DNA of 64,000 nucleotides from Hydrogenophaga sp. GTDB taxonomy: Bacteria > Pseudomonadota > Gammaproteobacteria > Burkholderiales > Burkholderiaceae_C. Location: assembly GCF_030373245.1 (NCBI RefSeq), contig NZ_JAUCZF010000002.1:434001-498000 (forward strand), read 5' to 3'. Position numbers and translations under genes: made by a program. Positions 20,733 to 29,201 of this stretch are shown here, piece by piece. The notes under the pieces are model-generated. The model was given only the letters and a program-made list of their open reading frames with translations. It did no database searches and had not been told where the DNA came from. Position 1 is the stretch's first letter, and the number at the start of each line of letters is the position of its first letter.

Positions 20733-21758
20733 ATGCCAGCGCTCCGCATCGCGCAAGGCAGTGGCGCTGGCGGCTGGTGGGCGCTGGCGGTGCTGGTGGC
20801 CTGTCTTCTCTTTGCGCTGGCTCAGGGCCGCACGCCCATCACGCTGCTCGACCTATGGGCGCTGGCCAGTGCGCTGTTGCAGGGGCAGCCGGCACCGGTC
20901 GAGCAGGTGCAAACCATCGTGCTGCAGATCCGCGGACCGCGCATCCTGGCAGCGATCGCGGTAGGGGCCGGGCTGGCGGTGGCCGGCACCGCCTTTCAAG
21001 GGCTGTTTCGCAACCCGCTGGTCTCACCCGACATCCTGGGCGCTTCGGCGGGCGCCGCTCTGGGCGCCGTGCTGGGCATCTATTTCTCGCTCGGCATTCT
21101 GGGCATCCAGAGCCTGGCCTTCGCTGGCGGCCTGCTCGCGGTGGCGCTCGTGTATGGCCTGGGCTCAGCGGTGCGCCAGGGCGACCCCGTGCTGGTGCTG
21201 CTGCTGACCGGCGTGGTGATCGGCTCCTTGCTGGGCGCGGGCATTGGCCTGGTGAAGTACCTCGCCGATCCCTACAACCAGCTGCCGGCCATGACCTTCT
21301 GGCTGCTGGGCAGCCTGGCCGCGGCGCATGTTGATGACCTGCCCGCTCTGATCGCGCCGGTGCTGCTGGGCAGTGGCATCCTGCTGGTGCTGCGCTGGCG
21401 GCTGGATGTGATGTCGCTGCCCGAAGAAGAGGCGCGCTCCCTGGGCGCGCGAACCACGGCCCTGCGTCTGCTGATCGTGGCTGCGGCCACGCTGGTGACA
21501 GCGGCCAGTGTGGCGGCCGCTGGCATCGTGGGCTGGGTCGGGCTGATCGTGCCGCATCTGGCGCGCTTTCTGGTCGGGCCGTCTTTTGTCCGCCTGCTGC
21601 CCACCTCGGCCTTGCTGGGCGGCGGCTTTCTGTTGTTCATCGACACCCTGGCGCGCACCTTGGCACCGGTGGAGATCCCGCTGGGCATTCTCACGGCGCT
21701 CATCGGCTCACCGTTTTTCATCGTGCTGCTGCGCCGAGCATCCCGGGGCTGGGCCTGA
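20733..21758 (+). CDS. FecCD-family ABC permease (MolB-like candidate)
   Basis: A 341-residue permease with about ten hydrophobic segments. Family hallmarks are LQIRGPRILAAIAVGAGLAVAGTAFQGLFRNPLVSPDILG near the N terminus (quoted in parts: RGPRILAAIAVGAGLA, FRNPLVSPDILG) and GIVGWVGLIVPHLARFLVG near the C terminus. This is the BtuC/FecC/FhuB class, also used by MolB. Starts directly at the stop of the binding protein gene and its stop overlaps the ATPase start (TGATG). Confidence 0.85.
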   Translation: MPALRIAQGSGAGGWWALAVLVACLLFALAQGRTPITLLDLWALASALLQGQPAPVEQVQTIVLQIRGPRILAAIAVGAGLAVAGTAFQGLFRNPLVSPDILGASAGAALGAVLGIYFSLGILGIQSLAFAGGLLAVALVYGLGSAVRQGDPVLVLLLTGVVIGSLLGAGIGLVKYLADPYNQLPAMTFWLLGSLAAAHVDDLPALIAPVLLGSGILLVLRWRLDVMSLPEEEARSLGARTTALRLLIVAAATLVTAASVAAAGIVGWVGLIVPHLARFLVGPSFVRLLPTSALLGGGFLLFIDTLARTLAPVEIPLGILTALIGSPFFIVLLRRASRGWA

Positions 21759-22564
21759 TGGACGTGCCGATGCTGCAGGCCACCGCTCTGAGCGTCGGAT
21801 ACGGCGCGCGCACGGTGGGGCACAACCTGTCGCTGGCGCTGGCGGCGGGCGAGGTCATGGCCTTGCTGGGGCCCAATGGTTGCGGCAAGACCACGCTGCT
21901 CAAGACCCTGCTGGGCCTGCTGCCGCCTCGGACAGGAACCATCGAGCTCGCGGGTCGGCCCCTGGCCGAGCACGACCTGTCTGAACGAGCCAGGCTGATG
22001 GCCTACGTGCCGCAGAGCCAGCAAGCCACCTTTGGCTTTGTCGCCCTCGACATGGTGCTCATGGGCCGCACCGCACACCAGGGCCTGCTGGCCCGCCCCA
22101 GCGCGCACGACCGCAGCGTGGCCGCTGCGGCGCTGCAGCGCCTGGGCATTGCCCACCTGGCAGAGCAGTCGGTGCACCGCATCTCGGGTGGTGAGCGCCA
22201 GCTGGTGCTGATCGCGCGTGCGCTCGCGCAGGAGCCGCGCGCGATCTTGCTCGACGAGCCCACGGCCAGTCTGGATTTTGGCAACCAGGGGCGGGTGATG
22301 CAGGCCATCCGGGAGCTGGCGCAGCAAGGGCTGGCGGTGCTATTCACCACGCACGACCCCAACCACGCACTGCGCTACGCCCACCGCGCCGCGCTGATGC
22401 GCGACGGGAGTCTGCTCGCAACCGGGCCGGTATGCGATGTGATCGAGCTCGGGGCTTTGCGTGCCCTCTACCGGGCTGATGTGCATGCGGTGCCCGATGC
22501 GCAGGGGGGCTTGCCGGTGTTCCTGCCGGGTGGCGGCGTCAGCGCACCATCGCCACGCCCTTGA
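21758..22564 (+). CDS. FepC-type ABC ATPase (MolC-like candidate)
   Basis: A 268-residue ATPase of type II importers: Walker A GPNGCGKTTLLKTL, signature ISGGERQLVLIARAL, Walker B AILLDEPTASLDF, switch His in FTTHDPNHALRYA. Completes the binding protein/permease/ATPase set that follows tupBCA. Its last 26 nt overlap the 3' end of the convergent modC. Confidence 0.87.
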   Translation: MDVPMLQATALSVGYGARTVGHNLSLALAAGEVMALLGPNGCGKTTLLKTLLGLLPPRTGTIELAGRPLAEHDLSERARLMAYVPQSQQATFGFVALDMVLMGRTAHQGLLARPSAHDRSVAAAALQRLGIAHLAEQSVHRISGGERQLVLIARALAQEPRAILLDEPTASLDFGNQGRVMQAIRELAQQGLAVLFTTHDPNHALRYAHRAALMRDGSLLATGPVCDVIELGALRALYRADVHAVPDAQGGLPVFLPGGGVSAPSPRP

Positions 22565-23648
22565 TCTGGGCAAACACCTGCGAGCCGGCTTGCAGTGCAA
22601 GTCGGTGGGCCGAGAGCTGGCTGATGCGCGCCAGCAATCGGGTAGCAGGGTCGTCGCTACCCAGCGCCAGCGTGACCAGCACCTGGCCGGGGCCGTCGTC
22701 GTGCAGTGCCACCACGGTGGCTGGCAAGATGTTGAGCACGCTGCTTTGCTCGGGCCGCTGCAGCGAGATGCTCACGTCGCGCGCCTGGATGCGCACGCGC
22801 ACCGGGGTGCGGTCCGGTAACGGTGTGGCGCGGGTTTGCGGCAACAGCAGCGTGCCACTCGCAAAACGCAGTTCGCACAGGCCCGACTCGGCGTGCAGTC
22901 CACAGGTGACGGCCTCGATCAGTGCCGCGGCGTTGTCGCCCCGCGCCAGCGGCAGATCGGCGCGGGTCATCAGCTCAGCCACCGGCCCCTCGGCCACCAC
23001 GCGGCCAGCATCGAGCAGCACCAGATGGTCGGCCAGGCGGGCCAGCTCGTCGGGCGAATGGGTGACGTAGACCACCGGGATGTCCAGCCGCTCGTGCAGT
23101 TGCTCCAGCCAGGGCAGGATGTCGGCCTTGCGGGCTGCGTCCAGCGCCGCGAGCGGCTCGTCCATGAGCAGCACGCGCGGACTCGTGGCCAGCGCGCGCG
23201 CGATCGCCACGCGCTGGCGTTCGCCACCCGAGAGGTCGGCGGCGCGGCGCGTCAGCAGGGGGCGAATGCCCAGCAGATCGAGGCCATGGTCCCAGCCGTG
23301 GCGGCGCAGCCCAGCGGGCGTGCGGCGCCAGCCATAGCGCAGGTTGTCCTCCACGCTCAGGTTTTCAAACAGGCTGGCCTCCTGGAACACATAGCCCAGC
23401 GCACGCTGGTGCGGTGGCACGAAGGTGCGCGCAGTGCTGTCCTGCCAGGTTTCGCCCGCCACGCGCACGCAGGCCTGTGCGCCCGGCTCCAGTCCTGCGA
23501 GCACGCGCAGGCAGGTGGTCTTGCCCGAGCCCGAGGGACCAAACAGCACGCTCACGCCGCGCGGCGGCAGGCGCAGGTCCACATCGAGCAGGAAACCGGC
23601 GCGCTGCCAGCGCGCCTGCAACACCAGGGCTTCGTTGTCGTGTGTCAT
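22539..23648 (-). CDS. modC: Molybdate ABC transporter ATP-binding protein
   Basis: A 369-residue ModC. ABC domain: Walker [16 protein letters not shown], signature [15 protein letters not shown], Walker [13 protein letters not shown], switch His in [12 protein letters not shown]. Residues about 295-369 form a TOBE domain ([13 protein letters not shown]), which binds molybdate and feeds back on transport. ATG at 23648 overlaps the modB stop (ATGA). The reading frame stays open upstream through modB, but that part does not encode this protein. Confidence 0.93.
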   Translation of the reverse strand: MTHDNEALVLQARWQRAGFLLDVDLRLPPRGVSVLFGPSGSGKTTCLRVLAGLEPGAQACVRVAGETWQDSTARTFVPPHQRALGYVFQEASLFENLSVEDNLRYGWRRTPAGLRRHGWDHGLDLLGIRPLLTRRAADLSGGERQRVAIARALATSPRVLLMDEPLAALDAARKADILPWLEQLHERLDIPVVYVTHSPDELARLADHLVLLDAGRVVAEGPVAELMTRADLPLARGDNAAALIEAVTCGLHAESGLCELRFASGTLLLPQTRATPLPDRTPVRVRIQARDVSISLQRPEQSSVLNILPATVVALHDDGPGQVLVTLALGSDDPATRLLARISQLSAHRLALQAGSQVFAQIKGVAMVR

Positions 23649-24316
23649 GCCAGGCGCCGCCGGTTGATCCACTGCAGCACCAGCAGCACGATAAACGCGA
23701 ACACCAGCAAGACGGCGGCCAGCCGGTGCGCCGCGCCGTACTCCAGCGCCTCCACATGGTCGTACAGCTGCACCGACACCACGCGCGTCACGCCCGGTAT
23801 GTTGCCGCCCACCATGAGCACCACGCCGAATTCGCCCACCGTGTGCGCGAAACTCATGACGGTGCCAGTGATCAGTCCTGGCTTGCACAGCGGCAGCACC
23901 ACGGTGAAAAATCGGTCCAGCGGGCTGGCGCGCAGCGTGGCCGCTACCTCCAGCGGGCGTGGCCCCAGCGCCTGCATCGCGTTCATCACCGGCTGCACCA
24001 TGAAGGGCAGCGAATAGATCACCGAGGCCAGCACCAGGCCGGCGAAGCTGAAGGTGAGCAGACCTAGACCCATGGCCTGGGTCCACTGACCCAGCGGTCC
24101 GTTGGGCCCCATGGCGACCAGCAGATAAAAACCCAGCACCGAGGGCGGCAGCACGAAGGGCAGTGTCACCAGAGCCCCCACCGGGTGTCGCCAGGCCGAC
24201 CGTGTGCGCGCCAGCCACCAGGCCAGCGGCACGCCCAGCACCAGCAGGATCAGCGTGGTCAAGGTGGCCACCTGCAGCGTGAGGGCAATGGCCTGAAGGT
24301 CGCCGGCGGTCAGCAT
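23645..24316 (-). CDS. modB: Molybdate ABC transporter permease
   Basis: A 223-residue permease with about five membrane segments. The segment [30 protein letters not shown] is the ModB coupling region (quoted in parts: [25 protein letters not shown]). [14 protein letters not shown] near residue 50 is also typical. Start ATG is 3 nt after the modA stop; stop overlaps modC. Confidence 0.94.
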   Translation of the reverse strand: MLTAGDLQAIALTLQVATLTTLILLVLGVPLAWWLARTRSAWRHPVGALVTLPFVLPPSVLGFYLLVAMGPNGPLGQWTQAMGLGLLTFSFAGLVLASVIYSLPFMVQPVMNAMQALGPRPLEVAATLRASPLDRFFTVVLPLCKPGLITGTVMSFAHTVGEFGVVLMVGGNIPGVTRVVSVQLYDHVEALEYGAAHRLAAVLLVFAFIVLLVLQWINRRRLA

Positions 24317-24319
24317 GGC

Positions 24320-25111
24320 TCAGACGGCATAGCCAAAGGACTGGATCACCGCCTGCCCCGGCGGGCTGCGCAGCAAGGCCAGAAGGGCAAGTGCGGCCGC
24401 ATTGCTGGCACCGCGCTGCAGCAGCACCGCGTCTTGCCGGATCGGGGTGTACAGCGCGGGGGGTACCTTCCACATCGAGCCGCTTTTCAGCTGTCCGCCT
24501 ACCAGCACTTGCGACAAGGCGACAAAGCCGAGCTCGGCGTTGCCAGTGAATGTGAAGTTGTAGGCCTGCCCAATGCTCTCACCCTGCACCAGCTTGGGTG
24601 TCAGCGCGTCACTCAGACCCAGCTGGGTCATCACTTCCAACGCCGCCGCACCGTAGGGCGCGGTCTTGGGGTTGGCGATAGCGAGCTTGCGAAAGCGGTC
24701 GGTCTTGAGCACGGCGCCCTGCGAATCCACCAGACCGCTCTGCGCCGACCACAGCACCAACTGCCCGGTGGCGTAGGTGAAGCGGGTACCGGGCACCGCA
24801 AGGCCATCGGCTTCCAGCTGCGCCGGCGCGCGCGTGTCCGCGGCCAGAAAGACATCAAACGGCGCGCCGTTGCGGATCTGCGCGTAGAGCCGTCCGGTGG
24901 CTCCCACGGAGATCTGCAGCCGGTGGCTGGTGGTCTGCTCCAGCAGCGCCGCCAGCGCCCGCATGGGCTCGGCGAAATTCGCGGCCACGGCGATCGTGGC
25001 CGAAGCTGCTTGAGCACCTGTGCCCGTGAAGATCAGCAGCGATGCGCCCGTCCAGCAGAGCACGCGGCGAGCGAGTTGCAGTGCAGCCAGTGAGTGGAAA
25101 GAAGGGGCCAT
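24320..25111 (-). CDS. modA: Molybdate-binding periplasmic protein
   Basis: A 263-residue ModA with signal peptide through about residue 35 (LIFTGTGAQAAS). Mature start TIAVAANFAEPMRALAALLE has an Asn where many ModA have Ser; ISVGATGRLYAQIRNGAPFDVFLAAD supplies the second anion-binding loop. It captures molybdate for ModBC. Divergent from modE with a 56-bp gap holding the ModE dyad, which implies molybdate-dependent repression of this operon. Confidence 0.93.
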   Translation of the reverse strand: MAPSFHSLAALQLARRVLCWTGASLLIFTGTGAQAASATIAVAANFAEPMRALAALLEQTTSHRLQISVGATGRLYAQIRNGAPFDVFLAADTRAPAQLEADGLAVPGTRFTYATGQLVLWSAQSGLVDSQGAVLKTDRFRKLAIANPKTAPYGAAALEVMTQLGLSDALTPKLVQGESIGQAYNFTFTGNAELGFVALSQVLVGGQLKSGSMWKVPPALYTPIRQDAVLLQRGASNAAALALLALLRSPPGQAVIQSFGYAV

Positions 25112-25126
25112 GAGGCGGATCGGATT

Positions 25127-25151
25127 TCGCTATTCCAAATCGGAATAGCGA
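25127..25151. promoter_or_regulatory. ModE operator dyad between modA and modE
   Basis: Perfect 10-bp arms TCGCTATTCC (25127-25136) and GGAATAGCGA (25142-25151) with 5-bp centre AAATC. E. coli ModE sites have the form ATCGCTATATA-N6-TATATAACGAT, so the outer CGCTAT/ATAGCG parts agree. A TATAGT -10 element for modE lies at 25156-25161, so bound ModE would cover its -35 region and lie just upstream of the modA start. Confidence 0.75.
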
Positions 25152-25167
25152 GCAGTATAGTCAGCCC

Positions 25168-25974
25168 ATGCCGCGCCGCCAAACTCCTCTGCCGCTGTCT
25201 TTACCCGCGATGTCGCAGGCGCTCAGCGATCCGGCGGTGGACAAGCGCATCGAGGTCTTGCGCTGCGTGGCCCAGGGTGGCTCGATCTCGCAGGCCGCGC
25301 GTGAAACCGGCATCAGCTACAAGGCGGCCTGGCAGGCCATCGACACTTTGAGCAACTTGAGCGGGCGCACGCTGGTGGACCGCACAGTGGGTGGCGCGGG
25401 CGGTGGCGGCGCGCAGATCACGGAACACGGCGAGCAGCTGCTGTTGATGGCCGATGCGCTGGCGCAAGCGCGGGCCCAGGTGATCCAGCGCCTGAGTGGA
25501 GCGGCCTCGCTTAGCCACGCGCTGGGTCTGCGCACCAGCATGCGCAATCAGTTGCCGTGCCAGGTCGATGGGCTGTACGCCTGCGCCGATGACGACCCTG
25601 CGATGGGTGTGCGGCTGCGCACCGCCGGTGGCGCGGTGCTCACCGCCAGCGTCACGCGCGAGAGTGCCGATCTGCTCGGCTTGGCGCCCGGTCTGTCGGT
25701 GCTGGTCATGTGCAAGGCAATGGCGGTGACGGTTCGGCGCGCCACCGCCCGTCAGCGCAGTGGCGATGGTGCAAGCCGCTCGGGCAAGTGGTGCGTGCTG
25801 CCCGGTGAAGTGGAACGCATGGCTCCGGGCGCAGCCCGCGACGAGGCAGTGCTTGCGCTGCCTGGCGGTGGTCACTGGGTGGGGTTTGCGGATCACCCAA
25901 GCCAGCTGGCGGTTGGCGATGCGGCATGGGCCCTCATGGCGCCGGCTGCGCTGGTGATTGGACTGTCTGGCTGA
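25168..25974 (+). CDS. modE: Molybdate-responsive regulator ModE
   Basis: A 268-residue ModE. N-terminal winged helix (about 20-90: RIEVLRCVAQGGSISQAARETGISYKAAW), a linker with Gly run (GGAGGGGAQ), and two C-terminal Mop/TOBE repeats (about 118-190, starting RTSMRNQLPCQVDGL, and about 205-268). With bound molybdate it represses mod genes and may activate molybdoenzyme genes. ATG at 25168 lies 6 nt after the TATAGT -10 sequence and lacks a ribosome binding site, suggesting a leaderless mRNA; ATG at 25210 is an alternative. Confidence 0.9.
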   Translation: MPRRQTPLPLSLPAMSQALSDPAVDKRIEVLRCVAQGGSISQAARETGISYKAAWQAIDTLSNLSGRTLVDRTVGGAGGGGAQITEHGEQLLLMADALAQARAQVIQRLSGAASLSHALGLRTSMRNQLPCQVDGLYACADDDPAMGVRLRTAGGAVLTASVTRESADLLGLAPGLSVLVMCKAMAVTVRRATARQRSGDGASRSGKWCVLPGEVERMAPGAARDEAVLALPGGGHWVGFADHPSQLAVGDAAWALMAPAALVIGLSG

Positions 25975-26027
25975 GGCGCTCGGGCAGTCAGCGCCCAGTC
26001 GCGAGGAAGCAGAGCAGGACGGGACGT

Positions 26028-27143
26028 TCAGGCGCCGGGTTTGCGCGTGCGCAGTCGGCGGTAAATGGTGGCGCGGCTGATGCCCAGCGCGCGCGCCGCC
26101 TCGTCCACATGGCCTCCCGCGTCTTGCACCGCCTTGCGGATGAGCGCGGTCTCGTGGTCTTTCAGGGGCACGGCGTGGGTGCTGCGCAGGCTGCTGCGGC
26201 CCTCGACCTTGGCGGCCTGTGGCTGCACCAGCACCTGCAGGCGCAGACCCGACCAGAGCGGAACCTCCATCTCGCTGCGGTGCTGACCCGCGGCGTCAAA
26301 CAGCTCGCGAGGCTCGACCGCAAACACGTCGCTGCAATGACCCCGCGGTGCGGCTGGGTGGATGCCCAGCATGTCGCGTGCGGGTCGGTTCATGCCGGTG
26401 ATGAAGCCCTCACCATCCACTGCGACCAGGCCATCGTTGTCGTCGCCCAGCACGCGGCCAGGCCAGTTCAGGCGCAGCAGCCAGCGATGTGGCATCGACA
26501 GGGTCATGGCGTTTTCGATGCTGCGAGCTGACTGCATGACCAAGTGCTTGAGTGCGGGCTGCTCCACCACGTTGACGCCAGTGAGGTCGAGCATGCCTGC
26601 GCACTGACCATCGGGCCCCATGATCGGCGCGCCCGCACAGCTGAACATGCTGGTGTGGTCAAAAAAGTGTTCGCCGCGGTGAAGCCACACTGCCTGCTGC
26701 TCGGCCAGTGTGGTGCCGATGGCAGTGGTTCCCACCGCCGCTTCTGACAGGTCTACCCCGACGCGTGCGATCGCCCGGGCCACCGGATCGTGCCGGTCGA
26801 CCGGGCCGTGCACCTGCAGCGCTGTGCCATGTGCATCGGTCAGGATGGCGAAGTAACGCGTGTGCAGCATGGCGCGCGCGAGCGTGTGGATCACCGGCAT
26901 CGCCACATTCAGCAGCGGCTGGCTGGCCTCCAGGGCGCGTTTGAGCTGTGCATCGGATACCGGCTCAAAGGCCACCGCGTGTTGCGGCTCGTGGCCCAGG
27001 GCCAGGCATCGCCGCCAGGAGCGCTCGATATCGGCCGACAATCCGCTCACCGTGCCCACATGGCCCGCGCGGAAGACTGCCTCGCGAGCGGTGGCGATCA
27101 GGTGCATGCGCTGGGAGTCGGCAGAGAGGGCGGAAGTGGTCAA
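26028..27143 (-). CDS. GAF/PAS regulator with Fis-type HTH, no AAA+ domain
   Basis: A 371-residue regulator resembling AcoR-type activators but shortened. An N-terminal GAF-like domain (about 70-215) has the AcoR-like segment AVGTTAIGTTLAEQQAVWLHR and FSCAGAPIMGPDGQCAGMLDLTG (quoted in parts). A PAS-like region follows (about 235-300). The C terminus is a Fis helix-turn-helix (DEAARALGISRATIYRRLRTR). The central AAA+ sigma-54-contacting domain with GAFTGA is absent, so it cannot remodel sigma-54 polymerase by the known mechanism. It lies between modE and the cox operon; it is a candidate regulator of cox/aor. Confidence 0.82.
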   Translation of the reverse strand: MTTSALSADSQRMHLIATAREAVFRAGHVGTVSGLSADIERSWRRCLALGHEPQHAVAFEPVSDAQLKRALEASQPLLNVAMPVIHTLARAMLHTRYFAILTDAHGTALQVHGPVDRHDPVARAIARVGVDLSEAAVGTTAIGTTLAEQQAVWLHRGEHFFDHTSMFSCAGAPIMGPDGQCAGMLDLTGVNVVEQPALKHLVMQSARSIENAMTLSMPHRWLLRLNWPGRVLGDDNDGLVAVDGEGFITGMNRPARDMLGIHPAAPRGHCSDVFAVEPRELFDAAGQHRSEMEVPLWSGLRLQVLVQPQAAKVEGRSSLRSTHAVPLKDHETALIRKAVQDAGGHVDEAARALGISRATIYRRLRTRKPGA

Positions 27144-27272
27144 GGTCGTGAAGTAGCTTGGGCGGGACCGGGCACATCGGTCCGTTATTTAATCAGTTCT
27201 TGGCTCGGGATGCACGCGCGAGCAGCTGTCGTTGACGGTGGGGTTTGCCTAGGGAGATTCGAACAGCCTACC

Positions 27273-27394
27273 TAGGAGCCCGTCGGACTTGGGGAGCGTC
27301 GGCCGCAAGTCTGGCGAAAACTGTCATCGCTGGGGCCGATTTTGATGAAACCTTCGGTTTTCGCTAGCGACGCCCCAAGCCCGACAAGCTCCTA
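27273..27394. mobile_element. 122-bp MITE-like long palindrome
   Basis: Left end TAGGAGCCCGTCGGACTTGG and right end (reverse complement) TAGGAGCTTGTCGGGCTTGG match at about 17 of 20 positions; similarity continues inward (GGGGAGCGTCG versus GGGGCGTCG) and a second stem GCGAAAAC (27314-27321) / GTTTTCGC (27357-27364) lies inside. No gene is encoded. It looks like a non-autonomous transposon remnant or REP-type palindrome. The right terminal TAG, read on the minus strand, is the stop codon of mocA. Confidence 0.65.
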
Positions 27395-28048
27395 AGTATC
27401 AGATTCAGGGAGCTGCCAGGTGCGGCCGGTCAGCCTGCGCAGCTTATCCAGATCGGCCAGGGTGTCGAGGTCGCGCACATGGTGATCGTTGTCGGTTGGC
27501 CAGTCGGTGATTTGCTCGGGATGTTGTGCGCGCCAGGGCTTGAGTCCCTGGCCTTGGCGCAAAACAGCTTGCGCCACATCGCGGCGCAAGATTACCGGGT
27601 GGCCCGGCTGGCCTTGCACGCTGGGCCAAAGGATCGCCGGTTTGCGTGCGCTGTCAGTGAAGGCGTCACAGACCGAGCGCAGGTCTTGGCCATTGAGCAA
27701 GGGCAGATCCGCCAGCAGGACCATCACCGCGTCGATGGCTGGATCGGCAGGCCCTTCCAACAACCGACACAGTCCCAGCTGGAGCGAGCTGGCGGGGTCT
27801 TCCCCAGGGGCTGGGTTGTGCGCCACCGATACCCCACTGGGCGAGGGGCACTGAGCCAGTGCTTTCTGGATTCGACTGGCGTGGTGACCGAGCACCAGCA
27901 CCGTGTGTTGCACCGGCAAGCAATCCAGCGCCCGCAGCAAGCGCATCAAAAGGGGTTCACCGTCGACGCGGATGAGGCATTTGGGCAAGTCACCCATGCG
28001 CGAGCCCGCGCCTGCCGCGAGGATCAAGACGCCTAGGCGCGCGTTCAA
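27392..28048 (-). CDS. mocA: Molybdenum cofactor cytidylyltransferase-like protein
   Basis: A 218-residue NTP transferase with the MobA/MocA signature LILAAGAGSRMGDLPKCLI at the N terminus and ADLPLLNGQDL for the metal-binding Asp. MocA-type proteins add CMP to molybdopterin to make MCD, the cofactor form of xanthine-oxidase-family enzymes, which fits its place at the end of the cox operon. Its C terminus (WQLPESDT) runs to the MITE-like palindrome, which provides the TAG stop, so the original C terminus may have been altered. Confidence 0.83.
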   Translation of the reverse strand: MNARLGVLILAAGAGSRMGDLPKCLIRVDGEPLLMRLLRALDCLPVQHTVLVLGHHASRIQKALAQCPSPSGVSVAHNPAPGEDPASSLQLGLCRLLEGPADPAIDAVMVLLADLPLLNGQDLRSVCDAFTDSARKPAILWPSVQGQPGHPVILRRDVAQAVLRQGQGLKPWRAQHPEQITDWPTDNDHHVRDLDTLADLDKLRRLTGRTWQLPESDT

Positions 28049-28057
28049 TCCACCACC

Positions 28058-29140
28058 TCAAGCCGAGTGCGATCCGGTGAAGCACGCCGCCGCCGACCCG
28101 CCCCCGGGCAGTTGCTGCTCTTTGGCAGGTCCGACTCGCATGTCGCGCGGCAGCGGCACGGCGTTTTTCACCGCCAGCACCTCGGCCATGACGCTGACTG
28201 CGATCTCCGACGGCGTCTTGCTGCCGATGTAAATGCCGATCGGCCCGCGCATGGCTGACAGGCTGTCTTCGGTCTGCTCAAAGTGTTCGATCATGCGGGC
28301 TCGCCGCGCTTCGTTGTTGCGACGCGAACCAATGGCACCGACGTAAAACGCCTCGCTGCCCAAGGCTTCGAGCAGGGCGAGATCGTCGAGCTTGGGATCG
28401 TGGGTGAGGGCGATCACGCACGTTCGACGGTCGACGAGAAAGGCCTTCACCACATCGTCGGGCATACCGGCGTCCAGCGTCGCGCCCGCCACCTGCCAGG
28501 CGACTCGGTAGGCCTCGCGCGGGTCGCAAACGGTCACCGAGAAGCCACAAAACATGGCCATGGTGGCCAGGTATTCGGTGAGCTGACCGGCGCCGATGAG
28601 CAGCATGCGGTATTCGGGACCAAAGCAGTTGCACAGCCAAGTGCCGTCGTCGTTCAGAGTTTGCGGTTTGGCGGCCGCTACCAGCACGACCCGCCCGGTG
28701 GCGATCTCGGTTTGGCGCTCCATCAGCTGTCCGTTGCTCAAGGCCTGCACCAGGGCCTGCAGCGGCGCCACCTCGGGGCTGAACTCCAGCAGCAGCTCCA
28801 ATGTGCCACCACAGGGCAGGCCGAAGCGGTGTGCCTCGTCGGCGCTCACGCCGTAGGTTACGCGCTTGGGCGGGCCGCTGGGGATTTCGTGGCTGATGCC
28901 GGCCGATGGCGCCGCGCCGGCGCTGGTGTTGGCCCGGCTGTAGCGGTGGATCAGATCGTCTTCAATGCAGCCGCCCGAGACCGAGCCGACCACGGCGCCG
29001 GTCTCGCACAGCGCCATGACAGAGCCCACCGGACGCGGCGATGAGCCCCAAGTGCGCACCACGGTGGCCAGCAGGGCGCGCTGCCCCTGGGATCGCCACT
29101 GCAGCAAGCTGCGCAGCACGGTGAGATCGAGGTTTTCCAT
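28058..29140 (-). CDS. XdhC/CoxI family maturation factor
   Basis: A 360-residue XdhC/CoxI protein. N-terminal XdhC domain (about 12-80: LATVVRTWGSSPRPVGSVMAL, VVGSVSGGCIEDD) and C-terminal Rossmann domain (about 190-330: YRMLLIGAGQLTEYLATMAM, YVGAIGSRRNNEARR). XdhC proteins bind MPT cofactor and help insert the sulphurated form into molybdenum hydroxylases. ATG at 29140 has GGAGGAAACTGCC upstream; the open frame further upstream overlaps coxG and is not coding. Nine nt separate it from mocA. Confidence 0.88.
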   Translation of the reverse strand: MENLDLTVLRSLLQWRSQGQRALLATVVRTWGSSPRPVGSVMALCETGAVVGSVSGGCIEDDLIHRYSRANTSAGAAPSAGISHEIPSGPPKRVTYGVSADEAHRFGLPCGGTLELLLEFSPEVAPLQALVQALSNGQLMERQTEIATGRVVLVAAAKPQTLNDDGTWLCNCFGPEYRMLLIGAGQLTEYLATMAMFCGFSVTVCDPREAYRVAWQVAGATLDAGMPDDVVKAFLVDRRTCVIALTHDPKLDDLALLEALGSEAFYVGAIGSRRNNEARRARMIEHFEQTEDSLSAMRGPIGIYIGSKTPSEIAVSVMAEVLAVKNAVPLPRDMRVGPAKEQQLPGGGSAAACFTGSHSA

Positions 29141-29201
29141 GGCAGTTTCCTCCAAAGTCCGTGGCCGGATCGGCTGGGACGGACGCAAATGTGAAACAGC
29201 T

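Noticed and set aside
22539-24473. A 644-codon open frame on the minus strand covering modC and most of modB
   Set aside because: modB is coded in another frame with full family features; the long frame upstream of 23648 has Arg/Gly/Pro-rich, non-family sequence typical of GC-rich shadow frames.
27249-27262. GGGAGATTCGAAC, which on the minus strand looks like a tRNA T-arm (GTTCGAATCTCCC)
   Set aside because: Only about 13 nt match and no acceptor stem partner, anticodon arm or integrase lies nearby. It may be an old att remnant next to the MITE-like element but cannot be supported.
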